Part shown: positions 49,722 to 60,574 of the stretch, one piece after another
Position numbering within the stretch: the first letter of the stretch is position 1
Layout: each line of letters begins with the position of its first letter
Source: Eukaryota sp. TZLM1-RC
Taxonomy: Eukaryota > Metamonada: BaSk clade
Length of the DNA stretch: 64,000 nucleotides
Direction: 5' to 3'
Assembly: GCA_040285825.1 (NCBI GenBank)
Contig: JAUPSS010000001.1
Span: forward strand, 3,534,001-3,598,000
The notes under the pieces: generated by a model
Databases searched by the model: none
Told to the model about the DNA's origin: nothing
The model's input: the letters and a program-made list of their open reading frames with translations, nothing else
Made by a program: the position numbers and the translations under genes

Positions 49722-51230
49722 TCTTAATCTTTAATTCGAAGTCATGTATTTTGTTCAGCAGATTTGGGTGGAATTGGATTCACCAAATCTTCGATTCTGT
49801 GTAAAGCAGCATTTTTGGGAGGTGGTAAAAATTTTGTTTTTGAATTTTTCCAAAGGTTCCCTTTTGATGTTCATCTGATCAATGGTGAATCAAATTTTTA
49901 CTTGAATCAACTGCAATTTGAATTAGAAAATTTGCCTAGTGATATCTGGATTCAGTGTTTTCCTCAAAAATGTTCAAGAAATTCCCACTCGATCACTTCC
50001 AAATTTACGTTTTTGCTTGAAAAAGCTTCAGCACCATCTGGTTAAATTATATGAAGGCTTGAATTATGAAGTAAGACTTGGCTTGGCCAAAACTAAAAAT
50101 CCCGCTTTCGGTAATTTTTTAAAGGATATTCGTGATAGTTCAGCTGCTGCTTTAGTAACTCAAGTTCCCTCTGTTTATGGACTTTTGTTAAAAGACAATG
50201 AATGGCTTCTAAACATGCGTTTTCGTTGTTTTCTGTGGCCAAACAATTTGCCCAATCATTTAACTTGTAAATGTGGTAAACCTCTTTTGTTTACTCATCT
50301 TTTGAACTGTAAACATTTCATTACGTTTAGAAGCAAAGTGCATAACAACGTCAGGGACCAAATTTATGTAATGTGCAAATCATATCGAGTAGATTCCTTT
50401 TTAGAACCGCTGTTATCAAAATTAATTCTTGATGATCCCAATATTGATAGTACGCGTTACAACAGAGCTTCTATAGGTCTGACTAGAGGTGATCTAGTTG
50501 TTCCTGGTTTAAATGGTAGTTTTACTATTTTGGACGCCATGTCTATTGACCCTTGTAATTCCTCTAACGAACATTTCATTAACTCGGATGTAAATAATCC
50601 TCTTCTTGCAGGCGAAAAATATAAAATTGCTAAATATGCGAAACCCATTTCCTCGGTTAATGAAAATTCTCATGCCCAATATAATTTATGTCCATTTGTT
50701 TTTTCTTTGCTTGGATCTCTAGGTAAGGCTGCTATGGCTTTCCTTGAGGATTTTGTTGTAGTTGTAAAGGAAAGAACTGGAAGAATTTTCAATCGTGTTT
50801 ACTGGAAAAACAGGATTGTATTTTCTATTTTTAAGGGAATGGTAACACTAATTTCTGATTCACTATCTTCTTTTGGGAAATTTTCTGAATCTTTAGCGAT
50901 TAATTGTTTTGATGTAGGGGAGGCAGGTTTTGAGGATGTGGAGTTTTAATTGTGTATTTCATATTTGTTGTGGAATAAAAATAAATATCTTAAAAAGAAA
51001 AACTGTAAATTAAATAGAGATCGGTTTGGAATTTCTTGAATTGATTGAGGAAAGCATTTGGTCCAAATTTGTGGCGGTAATTTTTCAAGTTCACAAGATA
51101 ACTCATACAAATAGGGACTACAATTGGGGACTAACAGATGGGAATCATCAGGAAATCTACGAGAAAATTCATAAATAAAATTTTTGCCACCACCCAAGAA
51201 TGCTGATTGACACAAAATTGAAATTTTTTT

Positions 51231-51448
51231 TTCTCCCTCCCTTAGTCAACCCTCTCATATTTCATTTTCTGTCACGGCGTCAAAGTCGTACTGTGTCTTT
51301 GCCAAAACGATGCCAGTGACTGACAGTGACTCTGATACTGATTGGAATGCCCAAGTGAAGGTTCTACCCGTCAGATCAAGCTCATCCCCTTCATTCCTCC
51401 ACTCTCCCCACCCTCCAAGCTATGCTCGAAATTCTTCTCAAAAAAATT
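51231..51448 (+). promoter_or_regulatory. Conserved 5' head module (family B copy)
   Basis: It holds the T-run, CTCCCTCC, TAGTCAACCC and about 70 bases of UTR before the ATG at 51310, then codons to ARNSSQKN. It is close to the D module by eye even at third codon positions, whereas the protein following it is very different. Confidence 0.55.
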
Positions 51449-52386
51449 CAAATTCAAAAAATGATCAGCGTGCCGTAAAAAACACAAAACTCTCAAAAAA
51501 TGTTCCCCGTTGCTCATCCTGTCATAAAGTTGGTCATAAAAAGAATTCTAAAAAATGTGAAAATTATCAAAATCCATCTATTTCTTATTCTGTAACTGCC
51601 GCTGCTGCTGAATTAAATAATTTAGAATTCAATTTACCTCCCAAAGATGAGTGCACTGCAGAAGACAATGATGCAGTGATGTTAGATATTCCCCTTGAAG
51701 CAAGTCAAATTGATAATTGTGCTATTTGTAATGAAAAAGCTGAAAGATATATTTTAAAAAATAATTTATATGTATGCCATGTTTGCTCCTCACTTGATAC
51801 ACTACGGCCTCCATGTAAGATTCCGAATGTTCTTAGTCCCAAGGCTTCCATTCCCTTTTCTGTTGCGTTTAGAACATTCAGTCTTGCTTTGAAAAAAGGA
51901 GAATGGGATATATTTTCTATTTGGAAATTCTTCCTTGAACAAAAATCAGGTTCTCGTCCCCAAAAGGTTTTCACTCCAAAGAAACAACCCAAGAATAAGA
52001 CTGTACGAAAACTTTTGCTACGTGGGAGATATGGTTCAGGGAAAAACGCTCTGTTCTCATCTGATCTTGCTCCTGTGACTGATGAAACTGTAAATCAATT
52101 AGTGGATCTGCATCCAGCTGAATTTCTTAATTTGGATAAACCATCTGCTTCACAATTTTGGAAACAAAATCCACTTTCTGAAAAAGAAGTTGAAACTGCC
52201 ATTTTCCGTCTTCCATCTGGAAAAGCTCCAGGTCCATCTGGAATTACTTTTGATATGCTGAAATCTGTGTGCCGCCAAAATTCCTTTATTATTAAAGATT
52301 TATGTTCCTTTTTTTCAAGATGTTTTGACAATGAAAATTGTTCCACCCAAAGAATTAAGTGCATCACGGTTAGTGGCTTTAACTAA
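51310..52386 (+). CDS. Family B ORF, N-terminal part: zinc knuckle, zinc ribbon, RT fingers
   Basis: This is the N-terminal third of an RLE-LINE protein. The start is the ATG shared in position with the A and D copies (MPVTDSDSDTDWN). A serine-rich basic stretch is followed by a zinc-knuckle-like C68-X2-C71-X4-H76-X6-C83, with two residues more than a classic CCHC knuckle. A ribbon C137-X2-C140-X15-C156-X2-C159 comes next. The LLLRGRYGSG motif precedes the RT finger block SGKAPGPSGITFDMLK. These domains should bind element RNA or target DNA. After about codon 338 (CF) the frame leaves the homologous protein, and the last 18 or so codons are out-of-frame. One extra T in the run at 52323-52326 explains it. 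Confidence 0.85.
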   Translation: MPVTDSDSDTDWNAQVKVLPVRSSSSPSFLHSPHPPSYARNSSQKNSNSKNDQRAVKNTKLSKNVPRCSSCHKVGHKKNSKKCENYQNPSISYSVTAAAAELNNLEFNLPPKDECTAEDNDAVMLDIPLEASQIDNCAICNEKAERYILKNNLYVCHVCSSLDTLRPPCKIPNVLSPKASIPFSVAFRTFSLALKKGEWDIFSIWKFFLEQKSGSRPQKVFTPKKQPKNKTVRKLLLRGRYGSGKNALFSSDLAPVTDETVNQLVDLHPAEFLNLDKPSASQFWKQNPLSEKEVETAIFRLPSGKAPGPSGITFDMLKSVCRQNSFIIKDLCSFFSRCFDNENCSTQRIKCITVSGFN

Positions 52387-54505
52387 ACCTAATGGAAAAG
52401 TTCGCCCAATTGCCATTGGTGAAGCCATTTATCGCCTGATGTCTTCAGTAATTTTTAATCGAGTTTCAACAAAAGCTAAAGAATACTTTTCTCCATTCCA
52501 ATATGGAATCAAAACCATAGATGGAGCTTCAGTTGCAGCTTTGACATCTGATTTGTTTTTCAATTGTCACGAAAATAGTTGCATTTTTAATCTTGATTTC
52601 AAAAATGCTTTCAATTCAGTGAAAAGAGATTCAATTTGGAAAGAAATCAAATCAAATTTTCCTGAACTCGAAACCTTTTTTTATAGGTTTTATGGTAATT
52701 CATCTGATTTAATTTTTAATTCTTTTAATCTGGGCTCTTTATCAGGAGTTAAACAAGGAGACCCTTTAGGTCCTTTCTTTTTTTGTCTTGCAATTCACCC
52801 AATTTTGAAAAAATTAAAAGAAGAAAATTCTGACCTTCAAGTGGTAGCTTACATGGATGACATTTCTTGTATTGGTCCAGAAAGTACAATTAATAGGGTT
52901 GCTAATGAAGCTGCTACATTATACCAATCCATAGGTCTTGAGTTGAATGTTCAAAAATGTTTTTGTATTTCTAGGAAAAATGTTAAGTTAATAATTAATT
53001 CCCTTGAAGTTCCATATATTGATTATACTTCAACTAGTTTCTGCTTTCTTGGTTGCTATTTAGGTTCCGCCGAAAAAACACTTGATAGCCTTGAAAATTA
53101 TTTAAATTCAATTAAAAAAGAGCTAGAAGTCATAAAGACTCTTGAATTGGAAAAACATCTTAAGTTTTTTCTTTTGAAAATTTGTTATGCTGGAAAAATT
53201 ACTCATTTACTGAGATCATTACCTCCATCCCTAACTTACAATTTTTGTAGACAATTTAACAAAATACGTACCCAATTTTTGGCTTATTTAATGTCTGTTG
53301 ATCCATCAATTTTGAAAAATCATATTTTTTCTGATGTTCAACTTGGCGGTGTTGGGTTCAATTCATCAAAATATTTGACCAAAGCTGCATTTATTGGTGG
53401 TGGAAAAAGTTTTGTATTTGAATTCTCCAGAAGATATCCTTTTGCCGAAAATCTTCTTGAAACTACAAATAGCCTATTCCTCGATAACTTAAGAGAAGAA
53501 ATTTCCAGTTTATCTCCAGACTTATGGCAATCATGTTTCCCCATATCTATTCAAGGCATTCCAGACAGAAGTTTGTATTCTCTAAAATTTGCGTTGAAAA
53601 AGCTCCAACGACATCTTTTGAAAAAATTTGAAAGCAAGGATTTTATTGTTCGACTTAGCACGGCTAAGAAAGAAAATCCTGTTTTTGCAAATTTTTTGAT
53701 TGATTTGAAGGACAGTTCATCTGCAGTTTTGATAAATCAAATTCCCCAGATTTATGGTCTATTTTTGAATGACGACCAATGGACCACTGCTATGAGAATG
53801 CGTTGTTATTTATGGCCTTGTAATTTGCCCAATGATTTGTTTTGTAAATGTGGTGCTGGTTTGACATTATCACATTTATTTAATTGTAATAGATATATTT
53901 CCTATCGTTCTACGTTGCATGATGCAGTCAGAGATCAAATCCATGCAATGTGTAATTCCTATCATATTGAATCTTTTGTAGAACCTTTGTTGAGGTCTCT
54001 TGATATAAATGAAAGCGTAAGAGATTCAGAATATGGAAAACGACGTGCTGATGTTGTTGTGCCCTCGTTTGATGATGTCATGAATGTTGTTGATGTCGTA
54101 ACAGTGGATGTATGCAAGAAAAATGCCTTGAAAAATGCTCAATCCGAAGTATCCCCCCTAGATGACTCCGAATTGTACAAACGGAAAAAGTATGCAAATA
54201 CTTTAAAAGAATTGAAACATGTTCGCCATGTAGATTACCGAATTTGCCCATTTGCTATATCGTTGTATGGTCGTCTTGGAAAAACTGCTTTGAATTTTAT
54301 TGATGATTTTGAAAATCTTGTGAAAAAAAGAATGAATAAGCGTTTTGATCGTCGCTTGTGGCTAAATCGTATTGTTTTTACTATTTTCAAATCAATTCCT
54401 AAAATGATGTCGAAAGCTTTAATGTCTGTCAGTGCACATTATGAAAACATTGCTGCTGTAAGGTTTGATGGTGTGGAAGCTTGTTTTGAAGATATTGACT
54501 TTTAG
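52325..54505 (+). CDS. Family B ORF, RT and restriction-like endonuclease part
   Basis: It is open for 726 codons in the +1 frame relative to the upstream part; homology to A and D begins at its first codons, so it is the continuation and not a separate gene. RT motifs: FNLDFKNAFNSVKR (about residues 88-101), GVKQGDPLGP (141-150) and catalytic YMDD (176-179). The zinc motif is C507-X1-C509-X7-H517-X3-C521. The RLE core is R574-A-D576 with D590 thirteen residues further, as in R2-type endonucleases. WLNRIVFTIFKSIP and the terminal FEDIDF follow. The protein nicks target DNA and reverse transcribes element RNA from the nick. It seems intact and is the best candidate source of activity in the window. 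Confidence 0.9.
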   Translation: MTMKIVPPKELSASRLVALTKPNGKVRPIAIGEAIYRLMSSVIFNRVSTKAKEYFSPFQYGIKTIDGASVAALTSDLFFNCHENSCIFNLDFKNAFNSVKRDSIWKEIKSNFPELETFFYRFYGNSSDLIFNSFNLGSLSGVKQGDPLGPFFFCLAIHPILKKLKEENSDLQVVAYMDDISCIGPESTINRVANEAATLYQSIGLELNVQKCFCISRKNVKLIINSLEVPYIDYTSTSFCFLGCYLGSAEKTLDSLENYLNSIKKELEVIKTLELEKHLKFFLLKICYAGKITHLLRSLPPSLTYNFCRQFNKIRTQFLAYLMSVDPSILKNHIFSDVQLGGVGFNSSKYLTKAAFIGGGKSFVFEFSRRYPFAENLLETTNSLFLDNLREEISSLSPDLWQSCFPISIQGIPDRSLYSLKFALKKLQRHLLKKFESKDFIVRLSTAKKENPVFANFLIDLKDSSSAVLINQIPQIYGLFLNDDQWTTAMRMRCYLWPCNLPNDLFCKCGAGLTLSHLFNCNRYISYRSTLHDAVRDQIHAMCNSYHIESFVEPLLRSLDINESVRDSEYGKRRADVVVPSFDDVMNVVDVVTVDVCKKNALKNAQSEVSPLDDSELYKRKKYANTLKELKHVRHVDYRICPFAISLYGRLGKTALNFIDDFENLVKKRMNKRFDRRLWLNRIVFTIFKSIPKMMSKALMSVSAHYENIAAVRFDGVEACFEDIDF

Positions 54506-55905
54506 ACTGTGGTTTTGAAAATAAATTAAAATTAAATTAAAAAAAAATTGAAGATTTAGTAAATCCAATACCCCCCAAATTTGCTGAAGAAAATAAATGG
54601 CTTTTCAACATTCCTGGTTCTACATCCAATAAATCAGCAAAAAATTCTGTTCTCAATGAATTAAAAGAACGACAAAAATCTAATGCTATGGAAGGAGCAC
54701 AAGATCTCAAAATGTGGGTTATTCTCCCAGTGTAGCAAATTTTAAGCATAAAAAATTTAATATGCTTTTCTATATCTAAAGAAGAAATTGAATCAAGTTC
54801 AATTTTCATTTTTTTCAAAATAACTTGCAATTCATTCTGAATTTGAGGCACATTTCCTAACCAACAACCAAGGAACTTAAAAGCATCACTACTATAATTA
54901 GTAAAAGGGACAATAGAATCGTTTATCACGAGCTCTTGAGCAGAAGAGCCAATCAGAAGGCATTTGCTGGCATTAAGATGAAGCCCAATATTTTCATATG
55001 AATCGGCAATTTCTTGAGCAACCAATTCTAGTAAATCAAATGAACCAATCAAGGATATATCATCCATATAAGCAACTATTTTTATAGAAGGGTATTTTTG
55101 CTTAATGATATTTAAAGTTTTGTGAATAGCTAAACAAAACAATAATGGGCCTAAAGGATCTCCCTGCTTCACTCCAGAAGATGATTTAAGACCAAATGAA
55201 TTAAAAATTAAATCTGATTCTTTCCCATAAAAATGGTAGAAAAAACTCGATAGCTCAGGAAAATCAGATTTAATAACTTCAAAAATTGCTTCTCGCTTTA
55301 CAGAATTAAAAGCATTTTTAAAGTCGAGATTAAAAATAAAATTATTTTCCTCTGCATTAAAAAAGGTATCAGAGGCAATAGCAGCAACAGAAGCACCATC
55401 AATTGTTTTGATTCCAAATTGATGAGGATTCAAAAATGTAGAAGCTTTGTCTTTGACACGATCGAAGACAATTGATGCTAGCAAACGAGAAAGAGATTCA
55501 CCAACAGCAATTGGGCGTATTCCATCAGGTTTGATTCCGTTTCCAGGCTTTACTAAAGCAATCAGACGTGCTGCGAGTAATTCAAATGGAGGATTAATTT
55601 TCAAAACAATCAATTGTTGAAAATAGTGGGCTAGATCATCAGCAATTTCGGGAGCACTGGAACACGCTATTTTTAACAGATCAAAAGAAATTCCAGATGG
55701 GCCTGCTGCTTTCCCCTTTGGCAATTTTTGAATAGCTTTAAGAACTTCAATTTTTTTTAATAATTTTAATTTTATTCTAAACCTATAAATCAACATCTAA
55801 AAAATCCATCTCTCCCAAAACAAAAACACTAGATGCAACTCTCTCATAGTGAGATCCAAGAGAAAGCAAAGCATCGGAAACCATCTTCAACATCCCCTTA
55901 AAAAT

Positions 55906-56942
55906 CCACATATTAATTTATTGAATTTGCACACTTGATTAAATTAAATCATAACTAATGGGACGACTATCATTAAACCAAGATTTCCTCTACAAAATCT
56001 TGATTTGCTTGCTGTCTAGCTAAAGCTTCTCTAATTCGATTGAAAAACCGCGGTAATCTATTAATAATGGCAAATTGAATCCGTGAACGCCATAAAAAAA
56101 TATCAAATCTTTTCATTGTTTTTTCTTTCACCAATTTTTGGAAGTCATCCAAAAAGTTTCTGCTTCAACTGATAATCTTCCATTTATCGAAAATGGAAAA
56201 GCAATAAAAACCAGCTGTGTATTTCTATCGATATTTGCATCTTCAATTTCTTTATCATATTTTCTATGTTTTTCTTTTGCTTTAAAAATCCAGAGCAGCC
56301 ACAGGATTAAGTTTTTCTTCTGTGAACCAAAGTATCGTTTGCAACATTACATGAGACAAAGTCAACAATAGCTTCAGAATTATCAATCCAATCACAGTAT
56401 ACATCACCTCTATCATCAGAACTAAAATTATTCAGAGAAAGTGTTTCTTTCAGCAGGGGCTCTTTGATACACGATATCCTTGCAGTTTGTGCCATATTGA
56501 AAACAGTGTCTCTAACAGCATCATGTAATGAAGAACGATAAGTTATCAATTTAGAGCAATTTAGAGCATGGCGCAAAGTGAGTTGAGGTGAATTCGAACA
56601 AATACATTTTTCTTTTGATAATAATTGGTTAATGGGGATGTTCAAATATAATCTCATTTTTGTTACAAATGCTTCATTAGTAGCACACAATCCAAATCTT
56701 CGTGGTACAATGGTTACAAAAAGTGAAGAATCTGACACCTTGTTTTCACAAACACCCTTTTCCAATAACAATGAGTGAAGATCTTGATTTAAAACAGCCG
56801 AGCTGCAAATATTATTATAAAGATCTTTTTCATACATTCCAGTCAATCTTTTCTGTAATGTTCGAAGAGTGTACTTCAAATTTAAAACATTTTTTTCTGG
56901 AATATTGCCATTGAATGATTGGGGAAAACATCGACCCCATTT
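55906..56942 (-). mobile_element. Family F LINE fragment inserted in A
   Basis: The duplication ccttaaaaat is at 55896-55905 and 56943-56952. The family is strongly diverged. Unlike all other inserts it has no T-run at the 3' end; the junction reads CCACATATTAATTTATTG. A second piece of F lies at 61757-61882 and does carry a T-run. Confidence 0.88.
55974..56942 (-). pseudogene. Family F C-terminal zinc/RLE region, frameshifted
   Basis: About 320 codons read from WGRCFPQSF through the zinc motif CICSNSPQLTLRHALNC (CX1CX9HX3C), the LHDAVRD block shared with A and B, and the RLE core RGDVYCDWID...D with the same 13-residue spacing. Frames break near 56295-56310 and 56150. The last codons read FNRIREALARQQ...EEILV with stop TAA at about 55974. 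Family assignment rests on this shared motif order; overall similarity to A-D is low. Confidence 0.78.
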
Positions 56943-58516
56943 CCTTAAAAATAGAAAACACAATTCTATTTTGCCAAAACAATCTGTTGAAATTTCTGCC
57001 AGTTCTTCTCTTTACAATCATTTCAAAATCATCCAAAAAACGTAAAGCAGTTGGTGCAAGTGAACCAAAAAGGGAAAATACAAATGGATACAAATTGTAT
57101 TTTGCATGCTGTAGACTGGCCAATTTGGACAAAGGTTCATTGTATTTTTTGAATTTAAAATTTTCAGCATTTGAAAGGGGATTATGAATTTCAGAATTAA
57201 CAAGCCTTTCATTTGAGGCATTACAAGGATCAACAGACATTACATCCAATAAAATGAAGCTTCCATCTAATCCAGGTAATATGACATCACCTCTATTATT
57301 CTTATGAAAATCATTTTCAGCATCAAACAGATTTGACAACAAAGGTTCCAAGAAGGATTCAATTCTATGAGATTTACACATACAATATAACTGGTCTCTT
57401 ACAGCATCATGAACCTTGCTTCTAAAAGTAATAAAATGTTTACAATTTAACAAATGAGTAGTTGTTATTTCTCGAGAACATTTACATATTAAATTATGAG
57501 GTAAATTATCAGGCCAGATAAAGGAACGAAATCTCATATTCAGAGTCCAAGCAGAATCGGATAAGAGAGTACCATAAACTTGTGGAATTGTTGTTACTAA
57601 GGCAGAAGAAGTACTGTCACATATATCTTGTAAAAGATTTGCAAAAGCGGGATTCTTTTTCTTGGCCAAGCCAAGTCTAACATCAAAATCCAAGCTTTCA
57701 AAAATCTTTGACAATTTTTGTTGAAGCTTTTTACAGCAAAACTGTAAATTAAATAGAGATCGGTTTGGAATTTCTTGAATTGATTGAGGAAAACTTTTGG
57801 TCCAAATTTGTGGCGGTAATTTTTCAAGTTCACAAGATAACTCATACAAATAGGGACTACAATTGGGGACTAACAGATGAGAATCATCAGGAAATCTACG
57901 AGAAAATTCATAAATAAAATTTTTGCCACCACCCAAGAATGCTGATTGACACAAAATTGAAGATTTAGTAAAACCAATACCACCCAAATTTGCTGAAGAA
58001 AATAAATGGCTTTTCAACATTCCTGGTTCTACATCCAATAAATCAGCAAAAAAATTCTGTTCTCAATGAATTAAAAGAACGACAAAAATCTAATGCTATG
58101 GAAGGAGCACAAGATCTCAAAATGTGGGTTATTCTCCCAGTGTAGCAAATTTTAAGCATGAAAAATTTAATATGCTTTTCTATATCTAAAGAAGAAATTG
58201 AATCAAGTTCAATTTTCATTTTTTCCAAAATAACTTGCAATTCATTCTGAATTTGAGGCACATTTCCTAACCAACAACCAAGGAACTTAAAAGCATCACT
58301 ACTATAATTAGTAAAAGGGACAATAGAATCGTTTATCACGAGGTCTTGAGCAGAAGAGCCAATCAGAAGGCATTTGCTGGCATTAAGATGAAGCCCAATA
58401 TTTTCATATGAATCGGCAATTTCTTGAGCAACCAATTCTAGTAAATCAAATGAACCAATCAAGGATAAATCATCCATATAAGCAACTATTTTTATAGAAG
58501 GGTAAAACGATATAGA

Positions 58517-58750
58517 AGACGAAAGTAGGTCAAAGTTTTCATAGACCAATGTTGATGATTTTCCATAAATTGAATAGAAAAAAGGCTCAACTTCAGGAAA
58601 ATGCTTTCGCAGCAAAGGTAAAATGGAAGAACGAGATACAGAATTGAAAGCATTCTTAAAATCTAAATTGAAGATGTAATTAGAATCAGTAGAATTAAAA
58701 AACACATCCGACGAAAGAGCAGCAGAAGAAGCACCATCAATTGTCTTGAT
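58517..58750 (-). mobile_element. Family E RT fragment with empty B site
   Basis: This is the third copy of the E piece seen at 31.1-33.5 kb and 36.15 kb. It is uninterrupted where the others hold the B insertion (CAGGAAAATGCTTTCGC near 58590-58606). Ten bases of unexplained sequence separate it from the preceding A copy at 58507-58516. The A insertion on its right lies at the same position as in the other two. Confidence 0.88.
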
Positions 58751-60574
58751 TTTTTTTAAATATAATTTTATTCCAAAACAATAAATCAACATCTAAAAAA
58801 ATCCATCTCTCCCAAAACAAAAACACTAGATGCAACTCTCTCATAGTGAGATCCAAGAGAAAGCAAAGCATCAGAAACCATCTTCAACATCCCCTTAAAA
58901 ATAGAAAACACAATTCTATTTTGCCAAAACAATCTGTTGAAATTTCTGCCAGTTCTTCTCTTTTCAATCATTTCAAAATCATCCAAAAAACGTAAAGCAG
59001 TTGGTGCAAGTGAACCAAAAAGGGAAAATACAAATGGATACAAATTATATTTTGCATGCTGTAGACTGGCCAATTTGGACAAAGGTTCATTGTATTTTTT
59101 GAATTTAAAATTTTCAGCATTTGAAAGGGATTATGAATTTCAGAATTAACAAGCCTTTCATTTGAGGCATTACAAGGATCAACAGACATTACATCCAATA
59201 AAATGAAGCTTCCATCTAATCCAGGTAATATGACATCACCTCTATTATTCTTATGAAAATCATTTTCAGCATCAAACAGATTTGACAACATAGGTTCCAA
59301 GAAGGATTCAATTCTATGAGATTTACACATACAATATAACTGGTCTCTTACAGCATCATGAACCTTGCTTCTAAAAGTAATAAAATGTTTACAATTTAAC
59401 AAATGAGTAGTTGTAATTTCTCGGGAACATTTACAAATTAAATAATGAGGTAAATTATCAGGCCAGATAAAGGAACGAAATCTCATATTCAGAGTCCAAG
59501 CAGAATCGGATAAGAGAGTACCATAAACTTGTGGAATTGTTGTTACTAAGGCAGAAGAAGTACTGTCACATATATCTTGTAAAAGATTTGCAAAAGCGGG
59601 ATTCTTTTTCTTGGCCAAGCCAAGTCTAACATCAAAATCCAAGCTTTCAAAAATCTTTGACAATTTTTGTTGAAGCTTTTTACAGCAAAACTGTAAATTA
59701 AATAGAGATCGGTTTGGAATTTCTTGAATTGATTGAGGAAAACTTTTGGTCCAAATTTGTGGCGGTAATTTTTCAAGTTCACAAGATAACTCATACAAAT
59801 AGGGACTACAATTGGGGACTAACAGATGAGAATCATCAGGAAATCTACGAGAAAATTCATAAATAAAATTTTGCCACCACCCAAGAATGCTGATTGACAC
59901 AAAATTGAAGATTTAGTAAAACCAATACCACCCAAATTTGCTGAAGAAAATAAATGGCTTTTCAACATTCCTGGTTCTACATCCAATAAATCAGCAAAAA
60001 AATTCTGTTCTCAATGAATTAAAAGAACGACAAAAATCTAATGCTATGGAAGGAGCACAAGATCTCAAAATGTGGGTTATTCTCCCAGTGTAGCAAATTT
60101 TAAGCATGAAAAATTTAATATGCTTTTCTATATCTAAAGATTTTTTTTAATTTTAATTTATTTTCAAAACCACAGTCTAAAAGTCAATATCTTCAAAACA
60201 AGCTTCCACACCATCAAACCTTACAGCAGCAATGTTTTCATAATGTGCACTGACAGACATTAAAGCTTTCGAAATCATTTTAGGAATTGATTTGAAAATA
60301 GTAAAAACAATACGATTTAGCCACAAGCGACGATCAAAACGCTTATTCATTCTTTTTTTCACAAGATTTTCAAAATCATCAATAAAATTCAAAGCAGTTT
60401 TTCCAAGACGACCATACAACGATATAGCAAATGGGCAAATTTGGTAATCTACATGGCGAACATGTTTCAATTCTTTTAAAGGATTTGCATACTTTTTCCG
60501 TTTGTACAATTCGGAGTCATCAAGGGGGGATACTTCGGATTGAGCATTTTTCAAGGCATTTTTCTTGCAAACAT

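Larger units (their letters stand above)
39956..49725 (-). mobile_element. Full-length family A LINE (host copy)
   Basis: The target duplication aatctttaatt is at 39945-39955 and 49726-49736. The pieces 39956-41339 and 47616-49725 sum to about 3.49 kb, from poly(A) tail to CTCCCTCC plus T-run. A second full-length A is inserted between them. Confidence 0.93.
38543..50997 (+). mobile_element. Family D 5'-truncated copy, host of two full-length A elements
   Basis: D sequence lies at 38543-39169, 39234-39955 and 49737-50997. It starts shortly before the codons for LFLRGRYGSG. It holds the RT (YMDD about 39494-39505), then after the A stack the zinc motif and RLE core, ending FEDVEF, TAA at about 50947 and AATAAAAATAAAT. 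A base missing near 39798 (GAGAACACATC) and one extra near 49970 shift the frame. Confidence 0.92.
51223..54543 (+). mobile_element. Full-length family B LINE, best preserved element of the window
   Basis: It is 3.32 kb, inserted in A with a short duplication aaaattgaa (51214-51222 and 54544-54552, blurred by the A tail). The 5' end is a T-run then CTCCCTCC at 51233-51240. The 3' end is TAG at 54503-54505, AATAAATTAAAATTAAATT and poly(A). One frameshift separates it from a complete ORF. Confidence 0.95.
50998..55752 (-). mobile_element. Family A fragment, host of the full-length B
   Basis: A sequence lies at 50998-51222 and 54553-55752. The left end lacks any tail and abuts the D tail. From 55752 back to 54553 the frame is open for 400 codons covering the RT from EVLKAIQKLPKGKAAG to LGGIGFTKSS, with YMDD near 55065. 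The right end stops where another A tail begins. Confidence 0.88.
55753..58506 (-). mobile_element. Family A copy split by F
   Basis: A sequence lies at 55753-55905 and 56953-58506, from T-run and tail to the RT near KYPSIKIVAYMDD. Behind the F insertion the frame is open from 58038 to 56953, covering the zinc motif and RLE core. The T7 run near 58047 creates an immediate TGA before that. Confidence 0.9.

Noticed and set aside
52310-52340. Programmed +1 frameshift separating two ORFs in family B
   Set aside because: Families A and D read through the same region in one frame (A at 42142 onward), so a simple T-run indel is the better explanation; kept only as a checkable possibility.
51310-54505. 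Bacterial retron or group II intron reverse transcriptase
   Set aside because: The YMDD motif alone would allow it, but poly(A) tails, AATAAA signals, target duplications, 5' truncation and the C-terminal zinc/RLE part identify eukaryotic non-LTR elements.
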